DNA from: Jacaranda mimosifolia
Taxonomy: Eukaryota > Streptophyta > Magnoliopsida > Lamiales > Bignoniaceae
NCBI GenBank assembly: GCA_018894105.1
Contig: CM032117.1
Span: 49,696,503-49,760,502, forward strand
Reading direction: 5' to 3'
DNA: 64,000 bases
The notes below the pieces were generated by a model. That model was not told the origin of the DNA, ran no database searches, and saw nothing but the letters and a program-made list of their open reading frames with translations. Positions 47,012-59,315 of this stretch are shown in pieces (the first letter of the stretch is position 1; every line of letters starts with the position of its first letter). The position numbers were made by a program, and so were the translations under genes.

Positions 47012-49542
47012 CTGGTGCTGTGTAACCAACCGTTCCCAAGGTTTTGGTTTGAATCACAACCTCTCCTTCATCAAAGAGCTTGGAAATACCAAAATCACTA
47101 ACATGAGCAGTCATGTCTTCATCAAGCAACACATTACTTGGTTTTATATCACAGTGAACAATGGGGAATGTATGGCCATGATGTAGATATTCCAAGGCCA
47201 ATGCAACATCTACTGCTATTTTTAGTCTTTCCATCATATTTAGACGATAGTTGTCTGAATATAACCATTTCTCCAGGTTCCCATTTGATATGTATGCAAG
47301 AATCAGGGCTTTGAATTATGTGTTGCTACAGCAACCAATTATTCGAACTAAGTTTCTATGTCGAATGGTGCTCAGTATTTTACTTTCAGTATCAAAGCTT
47401 TTGGCAGCTCCTTCCAACTGCAAGTTGAAGACTTTTACTGCAACATTTAATCCATCTGAAAGTGTCCCTTTGAATACTGAACCAAAGCTTCCTCTTCCAA
47501 GTAGATTTGTTTCACTGAAGTCACTTGTTCCTCGTACAAGTTCTCTATGTGAAATTCTTCTCCAAGTAATGCCTAGAGAAATATCAGCTGGACGTGGGGG
47601 TGGTATTTTGCTTCGCCTTCTTATGACCATAAATATAACGATGACTAGAATGAAAGCTAAAATGATGGGGGGCACAATATATTTCACTATCTTTGATCTT
47701 GATCTTCTAAGATTTTTGACACAAGGATGAACTTGAAATCTTGTTGCTCCACAAAGAGCAAACTTGTGAACAAATGATTGAGTAGTGAAGTTAACAAAAG
47801 GTCCCCCTATAGGAATCTCTCCTTCCAATTTGTTATAAGAGACATTAAAATATTGAAGGTAGCGGAGATTCTCCAAAGTCTTTGGATCCAGAAAGATCAT
47901 TATTAGATAGATCCAGTGAATTCAAGTTTATGACATTCCCCAAGGATTGAGGAATAGGACCTTCAAATTTATTATGCGCCAAAGATAGAAACTCCATCGA
48001 TTGGGAGCTGCCAATTAAGCTTGGAATATTACCTGAAAACTGATTCCATGACAGGTCTACTTGGTTGATTGTCTTCAAACTTGCAACCTCAGGTGAAAGT
48101 TGACCGCTCAAATTGTTTGAGGACAAATTTAAAGCCAGGAGGTCTCTGAGATTCCAAAAGTTGGAAGGTATGGTAGAGTTCAACTTATTTGAGTCCAAGT
48201 AGACAATTCTTAGAGATTTAAGTTCACCAAAGCACTGAGGTATTGGACCTATAAGCATATTATGACTCAGGTACAAGTTCCCTAAATTACTCATCTGGCA
48301 AAAAATGGGAGGTATATACCCCTCCAGCTGATTTTCATTAAGATATATTACTTGAAGATTTTTTAATGTCCTAAGTGTTGTTGGGATGAACCCTATCAAG
48401 TCATTTCCATCAACATATAAGCTTAGCAAACTGCTCAAGTTTCCAATCTCAGAAGGAATGCCACCTTTGATGCTGTATTGAGATGCCGAAAACACCTGAA
48501 GAGAGGTAGATAAATTCCCAATTGAAGCTGGGAGAATTCCATTCAATGGATTTTCTGTTGCGTCCAATAATTGCAAATATTAGCAATTAGTTAATGAAGA
48601 GATTAGAAATGTGATGCTTTCTGTGAAATTATTTCTTGAAATTATAAGGGACTGTAAGAGTCTTAAATTTTCAACATTGGGAACAGAGCCACTAAATGAG
48701 TTGGTGTTCAAGTCCAAGGTAATAAGCTTAGAAGCGTTGGTGATAGAACTTGGAATTGGACCTCTGAATCTATTATAACTCAAATAGAGCTCTTGCAGAT
48801 TGAAAAGTGAATTAGTCCCTATAGTTAAAGGAAGACTGCCTGAAAAGTCATTGAAGGAGAGATCAAGTATATTCAAGGTTGACATGTTGAAAATAGAAGA
48901 TGGGACAGCGCCAGATAAGAAATTCAATCCCAAATTTAAATCCTCGAGGAAATCCATATTGGCAAGCTCATGTGGTAATTCACCTACAGCAAACGTGCAT
49001 AGCGTGAATAATTTTTTATTTTAATCTACAAAAGATTTTATTATAATATAAAAATATTGATTAGAAAATATTATTAAATCTAACTAAAGCAATACATAAT
49101 TATGACAGAACACCAGCAGTCAAGACATGGAATGTAATTTTCAAACAATATCTATCTTTTCAAATATATTAATTTTTGAGATTATAAATAGATGAATAGG
49201 GAATTAACTATTTAATACTTATCATTTATCATGCATATACAGCATTATATGATTAAACTTGATTGAACATGAAACATATTATTATTAGATCTCAATCGTA
49301 ATTTTCCACAAATTAAATTAAAATTAAGTAATAGTACTGATAAATCAATTTCTGATTAAAGATTATGGTGCCAAGCATGTTATATTTTTCAAGCTAGAGA
49401 TAATTATATCGTATCTTCAAGCTCTTGCTGGTGTCAAATTTTGAAGAGAACAATTGTTTAGGGGCATGGATATCAAAGAATACATAATGATCTTGTCATC
49501 TCACTAAAAATTAATGATGCACAAGTGGTTAAGAATATATAC

Positions 49543-49774
49543 CTGTCAAGTTATTATGTTTAAGATATAGATATTTCAAGGAAGTGAGGTTTCCAATTTG
49601 TTTTGGTATGCCACCTGTAAGTTTGTTAGCATAAAAGAACAATTGATTGAGAACATAGAAATCAAAGAGTTATTTTTCAAAGGGTTAAATTAGTATATGT
49701 ACCTGTTAAGCTATTTTCAGTAAGCTCTAGAGCCTCCAAGTAAATTAGGTTTCCAATTTGCTTTGGTATGTGAC
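49543..49774 (-). other. Two 72-nt single-LRR exons of the receptor-kinase pseudogene
   Basis: Exons 49774-49703 and 49614-49543 each encode one 24-residue LRR (HIPKQIGNLIYLEALELTEN and GIPKQIGNLTSLKYLYLKHN). Each is bounded by AG and GT and splits a Gly codon after its first base at both ends (phase 1-1). They can be added or skipped without shifting the frame. Confidence 0.8.
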
Positions 49775-50672
49775 CTGTAAGTTTGTGCAACTTCCTTATA
49801 AATTATTTTTTCCAAGTAGTTCTTGAAAAATATTATGATATGAAATCACAAGTTTCTACTTGAATTAATAAATTGATATTAAACATCAGTACTAATTGAT
49901 CAATTTCTAGTTATAGATTGCAATGGACCTAAGCAAGCATCTTATGTTTTTCAAGCTATAACTAGGTATCTCAAATTCTAGAACATATTTATCTCCTAAT
50001 TAATGTGTATTTTACACTTAGATCATAGATTTGTTTACGAGTAAAGTGACTTAGAAGAAGTTACTCTAAGAAGTATATTCTTCAGAAAAAAAATAAGTCA
50101 AGCATATAAAAGTTCAGATGATAAGAAGAAAGATTTCAGTTATCCTTAAACTATAATTAACACCTATGTCTAGTCATCATGTGAAAAAAGATATACAAGT
50201 TTTTAGATACATGTTAAGTTGTTATTATCTAAGGTGAGAAGTAATTATTTTGAGTAATCATTTATCTCGGTGACATAAGTTTCACACATAAAATATAAAA
50301 TTAGAATTTTGAACCTAACGAACTCCTAATATACATGTATACAAATAAAAAATGTATTAATTAAGTAATTCTCGCTACTGTGATTCTTAGCCTAATTCCA
50401 TAATGATGTTTTTACAGGATGATCAAAAGTGTATATGTAATTTTTTATTTTATATGTTGTGTTTGTCTCGTCATTAAAGTGTGTCGTTATATTCTATTAG
50501 ATTGTGAACAAAAATCATTAAGTCACCAATAAATATTTTATAATTAAATATAATACAAAATATGTTTGGTATGCTTTCGAGCTCATTTACTTGGGTATGG
50601 AGCTGCCGGCCATAAACATTTGTCGAATTAGAAATTAATTTAGAATTAGAGAATATTTGACTGCACTTATTT

Positions 50673-52270
50673 GGGCTAATTGCAATTTACCCTCTTTATT
50701 CTATGAAATAGGTATTTTACCCCCTTGTGAAAAATAAATATACAAAATATCTCCCTTTATTTTAAAAAATCATGCATACCGCCTCCCCCTTCTCATTTGT
50801 TGCCCATTTAACATAATTTTAATATAAAAAGACAAGTTTACCCTTAATAATTTAATATATTTTCAATTCAATTTAAATAACCTTTTATTATCATTTTTTT
50901 TCTTTTTTTTTTCATTCTTTTCTTTTGTTTTTATTTCTCATTTCTCTCTTCTTCCATTATTTCATATGTTTCTCATTTTATACATATATATAAATTTATC
51001 ATTATTTCTCATTTCTAATTATTTCATATATTCTCATTTTATACATTTATAAATTCATTTATAAAATTACAATCACTTTTATTTTTATCTTATCAATTAT
51101 ATTCATTTTTATTTCTATTAATTCATTCCAAAATAAATAAAATTTAAATTTCATAAAAATATATAACATATTTTTTATTTATACTTAAATACATATATAG
51201 CATATATATACATATATATAAATTTATATATAAAATTTAAATAACTTTTATTTATATATTTTTCCTTTCTAATTACTCATTTCAAATTAAATATATATTA
51301 GTATATATGATGTTATTATCATATATATATATGTATGATAATATAAATAATTATTTAATAACATCATCTTTATATAAATTTATCTATAAATTTAAATAGC
51401 TTTTATTTATATATTTTTTCTTTCTAATTATTCATTTCAAATTAAATATATATATATATATATATTAGTATATATGATGCTATTATCATATATATATATA
51501 TATGATGATATATATAATTATTTAATAGCATCATCTTTATATAAATTTATCTATAAAATTTAAATAATTTATATTTATATCTTTTTTCTTTCTAATTATC
51601 TGTTTCAAATTAAATATTATATATATTTATGAAAATACATAATATATTTATATACATATATATTATAAGATAGTTATATTTATATATTTATTATCATATA
51701 TACATATATATGATAATATATATAATAATATATACACAAACTACCCCCCCACCCACCCCACTTGTCTTCCCCAAGCCTTACGAGCTGCCATGGTAGCTTT
51801 TGGCTGGATCTAGCCACCACGGCCAAAGTAGCCATGGCAGCCGACGGTCGCCATCTGTTTCTGACTTTTTTTTTATTGTAGGTACCCGCAACAGCTGCCG
51901 GTGGAGGTGGGTAGTCATTTATATATATGTAATTGTATATATAAATGATAATATATATACACATTACATATATATGATAATATATTATATTGTATATATT
52001 TTTTTTTAGAAAATATAATATGATTAGATCTAAATCGTTGATTTTTTTAAAGAAGATCCAATGGTTGATAAATAGGGGCATAATTATCTTTTTATATATA
52101 AAAATTTAAGTCCAAATGCATGCACAGTGCGTGTCCTACACCTATGCTCTCAAGGGAGTTCGTTGCATGATTTTTTAAAATATGAGGATTTTTTTTCTAT
52201 TTTCACAAAGGGTCTTTTTGCCTATTTCTCGTATCTCGGGGGGGGGGGGGGGGTGGCTTGCAATTCTCCC
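50673..52270. mobile_element. Non-autonomous MULE-like element with GC island, copy 2
   Basis: 1598 bp flanked by GCACTTATTT (50663-50672 and 52271-52280), a 10-bp duplication. The ends are GGGCTAATTGCAA and, reversed, GGGAGAATTGCAA. It is inverted relative to copy 1 and matches it in the terminal ~120 bp, the TATATA-rich arms and the GC island (about 51745-51915). It lies in an intron of the receptor-kinase pseudogene. A G16 run (52238-52253) sits 17 bp from its right end. Confidence 0.87.
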
Positions 52271-52356
52271 GCACTTATTTCAAAGATATTACACAGTAAA
52301 ATGCATAGAGAAGGATAATTGTCTGCGGACATGGAAATCAAGAGTGATTTTCAAAC

Positions 52357-52428
52357 TATCCGTAGAGTTGTTCTTTTGAAGTTTAGATAGTTCAAATAAG
52401 TGATTTCCAACTTTCTTTGGTATTGCAC
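52357..52428 (-). pseudogene. Dead third single-LRR exon
   Basis: A 72-nt stretch encoding AIPKKVGNHLFELSKLQ, parallel to the two intact LRR exons. The expected acceptor AG reads AT and the donor GT is absent. It lies 87 bp from the MULE-like insertion that ends at 52270. Confidence 0.6.
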
Positions 52429-53617
52429 ATACAAATTTAATTATGTAATAATAGAATGCATAAAAAAGAAAAATTGTTTAAGAATATTGAAAATATACAC
52501 GTATACACGTGGCATTTTGAAGGATGAAACTTTTCCACGTGAGAGTTTTATTAGATAAAGAGCTTAATATATATAGAATACCAAGCAAAGTGACCTAAAT
52601 TTCAAATTGTATTGTTACTAAATTATACAAAGAAGTAAAAGTAATCGCACCTGTGAACTCATTTGACCACAGCGTTAAGATTCTAAGCATGCTCAAACTC
52701 CCAATTTCACTTGGTATGTTGCCGTTGAAATGATTTTTGGATAAGCGAAGGTCCTCAAGTTCCTTACACTTGTATATATTTTGTGGGATTTGCCCGTAAA
52801 GCTGATTTGATGAGAGAAAGATTGTTTTGAGCTTTGGCATATTGTTGCACATATAATTTGGGAGCCCACCTAATAAGTTATTATACCTAAGATTAAGTGC
52901 TCTTATGGAAGACACATTGAAAATATCATATGGTATGGAGCCTACTAACATATTATACTCTAAATTTATAGTTTCTAAGGAAGATAAGTTTCCTATCTCT
53001 CATGGAATATTCCCATCTAAAAAATTGGACCTCATATCTAAAGTTTGTAGCTTTGAAGCATTGGCTAAAGATATAGGGATGTTACCCGAGAAGGAGTTGT
53101 TATTTAGATGTATATGTTGAAGTTCAGATAAGGTTCCAAACCATGATGGTATTTCTCCAGTTTAAAAATTAACTCCCATGTGAATCTCTTTCAAACGATG
53201 CAAATTGGACAACTCATTTGGCATAGAGCCTGTGAAATTGTTGAAGCTTATATCTAAAGATCGAAGAAATGTTAAATTTCCAAGATGTGGAGAAATAATT
53301 CCCCCAAGCTTGAAATGAGAAAAATTTAAAGCTATGACTCTATGGTGTTTGGTGCCACAAGAGACGCCAATCCAATAACAAATGGATGTGTTACTGGACC
53401 AACTCTCCGTCAAAATGCCACACGGATCTGAAGTGATAGTATTTCTAAAAGCAAATAATGCATGTTGATCTGTAGTAGAATTAAAAAATGTTGTGGCTAA
53501 GCAGGGTGTAATGCTGCTCAATAACAATAGTGCAAGAGCAACGAGAAAACAAAAATTCCCCATTTGATAGATATTTTTACCGAATTTGTGTAGCTACTAA
53601 GTGAGATACATTAATGC

Positions 53618-53623
53618 ATGCTC

Positions 53624-53655
<32 letters not shown>
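53618..53655 (+). repeat. TA/GA microsatellite upstream of the receptor-kinase gene
   Basis: A TATATA run joined to a GAGAGA run 55-92 bp upstream of the start codon. On the minus strand the TATATATAGAG part could serve as a TATA box. Confidence 0.6.
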
Positions 53656-53950
53656 CCTCAAGTGAAGATACTTATCTCCAACACATTGGAAGTCTTTGTC
53701 AATTACGCGGTTGTAGGGAGAAAAGACCAACCCAAACAACACGTTACATGAATATTGAAAATTTCATTAAAGATAGTTGATAGATTCATTGGATTGGATT
53801 AAGAAGCCTCAAGTGAAGAAACTTATCTCCAACACATTCAAAGTCTTTGTCTATTACGTGGTTGTCGGGCAAAAAGACCAATCTGAACAACACGTTACAA
53901 CAGAGAAAATTCCATTAAGAATAGTTGGTAGATTTAAGTGGACTTTCTTG
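53656..53950. repeat. Tandem duplication in the receptor-kinase promoter
   Basis: Two ~150-bp units start at 53656 and 53807 with CCTCAAGTGAAG. They share CTTATCTCCAACACATT, AAGTCTTTGTC, ATTACG, GGTTGT, AAAGACCAA and AACAACACGTTACA. TTGAC-type elements that could be WRKY-like sites are not obvious. The duplication lies 90-390 bp upstream of the start codon. Confidence 0.82.
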
Positions 53951-54050
53951 TTCATGAGCTTTCATGACTCTGCAATCTGCATGGGTGTTTATATAGGAAG
54001 TGCAACAATTATAATAAGAAGAAAATCATCCTAATAAAAATTAAATTTTC

Positions 54051-54480
54051 TAATTATTTCTCTAAAATATTCTTATAAATCACTGATTTGATTGGTTAAC
54101 TTAGAAAAATTTTATTAATGAAATATATTATTAAAAAAAATATTAATCTGCTTTACAAAGATGATTAATTCAAGTTGTAGGAAATGAAAAACTAAAAATC
54201 TTGAATGATTTGATAAGATGTGAGAGGCTTGTCAGAAGATATTTCTTGACAGTCCATATCGTCTATACATACACATATATGTATATATAATATAGTAACA
54301 TGTATATAAATCATCTTTTAAGTATATAACAAAATAATATTTGTAAAAATTAAGGACTTAAATCAAACAGAAAAATAAACAGGTTCTTAGTGACAAGAAG
54401 AAAATATATGCACAGGTTGTCGATCACTTGTAAGTAGATTGGCTTCGTATATGTTATTTTAACCAAGTGGTTTTTAGTTC
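54051..54480. other. Unassigned AT-rich spacer
   Basis: No reading frame with a known domain and no inverted repeat was recognised. Confidence 0.4.
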
Positions 54481-54489
54481 CCTAGAGCC

Positions 54490-54845
54490 CGTTGCAAAAA
54501 GTCTTAGTAACGAAATTTATGGTTCGTTACGAATGATGGACTTATGGCGACGAAATATTTTGTTATTAAAAATATGATATTAGTAATAAAAAAGTGTATT
54601 AGTTACAATAGAATTTTATAGCGTAACGAAATATATAGTTACTAAAATATTGGCAATTTTGTTGCATTTTATTTTTTTGTTACCAATGCATAATATAATG
54701 ATATTACTTATTTAATTAAGTGTAGTTACTAATTGTTTATGTAACAAAATATTTTGTTACAAATAGTTAAATAATATTTTAATTCAAAAATAAGCATTTC
54801 GTTACTAATAGAATAGATAACTAAGAGTTTTGTTACGAAAGAGAG
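54490..54845. repeat. Cluster of TAACGAAAT-type motifs in both orientations
   Basis: Short motifs TAACGAAAT, CGACGAAAT, TTCGTTAC and ACAAAATATTTTGTTAC recur about ten times in direct and inverted orientation. Such clusters are typical subterminal regions of CACTA (En/Spm-like) transposons. The CACTA termini themselves were not found, so this is at most a fragment. Confidence 0.45.
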
Positions 54846-54864
54846 TGATACATTAAATTTTCAG

Positions 54865-55240
54865 GCCCAATATCTTTGGGCCAGCTTTCAGGCAATCGGG
54901 CTCCGATTTGGGCTGCTGCATAGGGGCGCCATGCATATGTGCACATTGGGCCTTCGGCTTGCGGACTAGGCCTCAGGCTATGTACTGGACCGAGGGCGGC
55001 TTGGCATTCCAGGCTTGGGCCAGCTTTCAGGCGATCGGGCTCTGATTTGGGCAACTGCATAAGGGCCGCCATGCATATGGATGGGCCATTTCACATCCGG
55101 CTTCGCATGCTGGGCCAGCTGAAATCTGAAACAAATCCTCCAAAATTGCTAGTAGCAAGGGTCCATCCTGCACTCGGCACCATCATTAACAAGCATCTAA
55201 CCATCTTGGCTGCATCCTCCAAAAGTTTATATTAGCATTT
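54865..55240. repeat. GC-rich segment with a ~65-bp direct repeat
   Basis: Two copies, at about 54877-54940 and 55014-55079, share TTGGGCCAGCTTTCAGGC, ATCGGGCTC, GATTTGGGC and GCCATGCATATG. Open frames on both strands arise from the base composition and match nothing known to me. The origin may be part of an LTR. Confidence 0.6.
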
Positions 55241-56339
55241 GCTCAAAAACTTATTCGTCTCTTCCATATAAAGAGTTCTCAAGCAATTTTACATGTTATC
55301 AAGCAAACGTTATTTTACTTTTAAAAATAAAATCATAATTATCATTTGAATAAATAAAATAAGAGTTCAAATAGTGAACTAAAAGAAATAAACAGAAAGT
55401 GTGGGATAATTATATAACATAGTTGCATGAAGCAAAGAAATTTTATTACATATATGTATATATAATTGTTAGGTAAAGGAGTAATATTTTTGCATTGTGA
55501 GTTTTGGGTAAAGAAAATACTATAATAGTTCATTTCACTAATCAAAATATATAATATTAACAGACAAGTAGAAATATAGACTAAGTAGGTGTTTGGCTAA
55601 GTTTTTAATGAAAAGATATTATAAGAATTTTTTAAGCTTATAAAAATATCAGATTTTATCTTTTAAAATAAGCCTTGAAATGTATGAATAAAATAAAAAC
55701 TTAAAATTCATACGGTCTAAATTATTATAGGAGTATATTCAAATTTTAAAATAAGTGAATACCTCTTTACATTTTGTAGAAGAGCTTATAATATAAAAGA
55801 TTTTATTTTAGAAATTTATAAAAAATATTTATAAAAAGTAATTGGCATTACATATTTAATCAACTTGAATTAAACATATTTATTAATTATAAAATAAAAA
55901 TAAAAATCAAATCCATCTCTTAATTAATATAATTTTGTTTTTAAATTACATCTCAATAATACTAAAAAATAATCACATCTAAAATAATTTAATTAGATTA
56001 AGTTCCCAAACTACACTTCAAATTTGTTTTCTACTCATTCATTAATATCTAACCCTCTCATTTTTTGTCCTCCCTATCCAATCTATATATACACATACAA
56101 TAAATAATTTTAAAATACCAATTTCACACTATCAACCCAATAAAAAAGTTATTAATGTGATATTTTGTTCATTCCCAAAACAAAAATAAACAAAAATTTT
56201 CTCCAATTTATTTTCCACCTACCACCCAAAACACAAAAAAACAACCATTATATTCCCCAATATTACTTCCCAAAAATTATTTTGACAAAATGCTCCAATT
56301 CATAAATAAACAAGCCCTAATTTAAAGTAATTTTATTAA
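55241..56339. other. AT-rich region, partly inverted copy of 61030-61260
   Basis: No gene was seen. The stretch at about 56150-56340 (ACCTACCACCCAAAACACA, TGACAAAATGCTCCAATTCA) matches the reverse complement of about 61035-61160. The GTGTTTGGCTAAG phrase at 55590 looks like a transposon end, but I could not pair it. Confidence 0.5.
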
Positions 56340-58533
56340 TTAATAAAAAATTAATTAAGTTTTCTTCCCCCCAGCCCCCACACCACACCCACCTACCCAC
56401 CCCTCAACCACTGGCTGCGGCTAATAGCCAGCCATGGCCTGATCATGGCCGGCTGTTGGCCGTAGACGAATCTGGCCAAGCCTGTCGTGGCCCAGCGGCC
56501 AAATTTAGTTGGGCCTGGCTAAATCGGCTGCTGGCGCCAGGCCCAGCCAAATCTGGTTACTGTTGCCGCCAACCTGGCCAGATTCGGTAGCAGCCAACGG
56601 CTGGCCATGGTCAGGTCACCACTGACTATGGTCGGCCATGGCGAGGGTGGGGGTAAGGGTTGGGGAAGGGGGTGTTGCATGTATGTATGTGTGTGTGTGT
56701 GTATATATATCTATATTTATATTTATATGATACTTATTTACATAATATTTTTCTATATATATATATATATTTTTTTTTTTTCACAGGAGGGTTTAATGCT
56801 TATTTATTTGTTGTTAATTAATAAATTTTAATCAAATTAACCTAAATTGATATTTTTTTTACTTATGTAATTTATTTAAAATCATTACATTATTTTATTC
56901 AAGAAATTTTAACTGGCCAATACAACAATTAAAAAACGAAATGTAACATCAACAAGTCTAACTTCAGGGGCCGTTTTATTTTCATTAAGTATTATGATAA
57001 ACTAGATTTCTTTCTTTTCTTTTGCTATTCAGATATGTAACCTTTAACTATTTGTTTAAAGGAGTTTTTAGAATTTTTCTAAAAGAATATTGTAATAAAT
57101 TATAGTAATAAATTAAATTCTTAAGCATCAAAATTTATAAGTCCAAATTATATGCTATTTAACTATTTTAACTATAATAGAAAGTCATTTAATAATTTAA
57201 CAAATTATATGTCAATTCATCATACAATTTAAGATAAAAGAAATTAAGTTTGCTATAAATTATTTATACAAAAAAATGGAGGAGCTAAAATTTAGAGGAA
57301 TCGAAAAAAATGAAGAGAATTCATTATTATTAGATGGAATCAAATTTTTGGAAGAAATCAAGTTAAATTATTAATAAAAACAATTGTTAACAATTTTAAT
57401 GGGCCAAATTTTGGAGGGAATACAAAGTTGGAGGGAAATAAATTGCATTGCCATCCAAATTCATTAAATAAATCTATACATATGTATAAAATAAAAATAT
57501 ATGAAATAATGAGAAATGAGAAATAATGATAAATTTATATATGTATAAAATGAGAAATATATGATAAATCTTCTTTAAATTTTATTGAAATTTGTATATA
57601 TGTATATATATATACACCATATATGTATATAAGTATGAGAAACGAGAAATAATGATAAATTTATATATGTAAAAACTGAGAAATATATGATAAATCTTCT
57701 TTAAATTTTATTGAAATTTGTATATATGTATATATATATATATACACCATATATGTATATAAGTATGAGAAATGAGAAATAATGATAAATTTATATATGT
57801 ATAAAATGAGAAATATATGATGAATCTTCTTTAAATTTTATTGAAATTTATATATGTTTGTGCATATATATACTATATATGTATATAAATATGAATAAAA
57901 AAGTGTACTATATATATGTTTTTTTATAAATATTAAATATTATTTAATTTGGAATGAATAAATATATAAAAATAGATAAAAATAAAAGTAATTTAAATTT
58001 TATTGATAAATTTATATATTTTTATATTATATATATGTGAATAAGTATAAATAGAAAAAATAAGTATACATGTATGAATAATTAGAAAAAATTATTTAAA
58101 ATTTTATAGATAAATCTATATATGTGTGTGTGTGTGTGTGTGTATAAAATGAGAATATATGAAATAATGAGAAATGAGAAACGATGATAAATTTATATAT
58201 ATATATATGTATAAAATGAGAAATATATCAAATAATGGAAGAAGAGAGAAATGAGAATAAAAAGAAAAGAAAAGAATGAAAACAAAGAAAAATAAAATAA
58301 AATATGATAATAAAAAGTTATTTAAATTGAATTGTATATATATGTGAAATGATTAAGGGTAAATTGATCTTTTTATATTAAAATTATGTTAAATGGGCAA
58401 CAAATGTCGAGGGGGAGGCGGTGCGTGTGGTTTATAAAACATAAGAAAGTTTTTTTGTATATATATATTTTTTTCACATAAGAGGTTGATGCTTATTTCA
58501 CAAATCACATAGGGGTAAATTGCAACTAGCCCA
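56340..58533. mobile_element. MULE-like GC-island family, copy 3 (only right end found)
   Basis: The right end (about 58360-58533, ending AAATTGCAACTAGCCC) matches the right end of copy 1, including the GGGGGAGGCGGTG phrase. A GC island (56375-56680) is C-rich on its left and G-rich on its right, with many TGGCC/GGCCA motifs. No matching left terminus or target duplication was found. The segment 57240-58120 is a direct copy of about 61400-62045. Confidence 0.65.
57511..57890 (+). repeat. Tandem repeat of about 128 bp, three copies
   Basis: Units begin at 57511, 57637 and 57767 with GAGAAAYGAGAAATAATGAT and each contain ATAAATCTTCTTTAAATTTT and a TATATACACCATATATG run. The related stretch at about 61690 has only one copy, so the triplication arose here. 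Confidence 0.85.
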
Positions 58534-58613
58534 ATAAAATTATTACCATTTCAATGGAGCCCTTACTTTTCCTTTTTCTGCTAACTTATTATTTGGTTGT
58601 ATTGGAAAATTTT

Positions 58614-59283
58614 AGTAGTGGCAAATGGGTGGATTGGGTTGGATATGAGTTGGGTCTTCATGGGTTGGGCTCAAAATGGTTTTATAAAAATGAGTTAAAA
58701 ATGGGTTGGGTTGAAAATGGGTTGGGTCAGGTTTGGACGGGTTTAATACAAAAAATAAAAAAAATGTAAATTTTTTGCTAAATCAATTATTATATTATTT
58801 TATTAAACTATAAATTTTTTATCTTTATTTGACGTATGTTAATTAATTATTATTAAATATTTATTAATCACGTAAAATCAAATCAAATTAAGTGAACTTA
58901 TAATTTACTTATTATTTTATAATATTTATATTTTTTCTTTTAATAAAATAACAATCTTGCTTAATGAATAAAACATAACTATTTAAAATATTTTAAATTT
59001 TTAGTACAAAATGTTTATGTTGTACCCAACAAACATGAATCAATCAAATTCGAACTTCTCCAATCGCAGTCAAACTTTCCATAATTAAGCAAAAAGTCAA
59101 CCTACTTCTTTTCCATTTAAGCCAAAAAATCTAATAAACCCTTTATAATTCCATTTATACTAGATGAAGCATAAGTCCATACATCCAATTACTAAGAGAT
59201 TGTAGACTATTGTACCTGCTCAATACAATTACTAATAGACATTAAAGATAGTCGTTTTGTTTCCATAGATATACATAATATAC

Positions 59284-59315
<32 letters not shown>

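Larger units (their letters stand above)
46564..53563 (-). pseudogene. LRR receptor-like kinase (non-RD, Xa21/EFR-type) pseudogene
   Basis: Starts at ATG 53561-53563 with a signal peptide (residues 1-23) and an LRR N-cap (CYWIGVSCG). Exons on the minus strand: 53563-52651, a dead LRR exon 52428-52357, 49774-49703, 49614-49543, 48983-47012 and 46901-46564. LRRs follow the N-L-x-G-x-I-P plant type; a membrane helix lies at about 47690-47630. The kinase has GRGSFGSVFKG, VAVKVF, HCDIKPSNVLLDED and DFGISKL; Cys before the catalytic Asp marks the non-RD class that includes Xa21, FLS2 and EFR. Lesions: stops at 53162-53164, 53000-53002, 48580-48582 and 47316-47318, and a frameshift near 47890. A MULE-like element fills an intron. 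Intact, it would be a plasma-membrane immune-type receptor; ligand unknown. Confidence 0.88.

Noticed and set aside
47251..47730. 159-residue plus-strand ORF
   Set aside because: Antisense shadow of the receptor-kinase juxtamembrane and kinase region on the minus strand.
53777..54034. 85-residue plus-strand ORF upstream of the receptor kinase
   Set aside because: It overlaps the duplicated promoter block, has no recognisable domain and no homologous frame in the other copy.
54833..55235. ORFs on both strands (79 and 98 aa)
   Set aside because: They arise from the GC-rich repeated segment; the same short phrases are read in both directions and match no family.
56683..56831. ORF through TG/TA microsatellite (74 aa)
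   Set aside because: It is coded by simple repeats (VCVCVCIYIYIYIY) and is not a credible protein.
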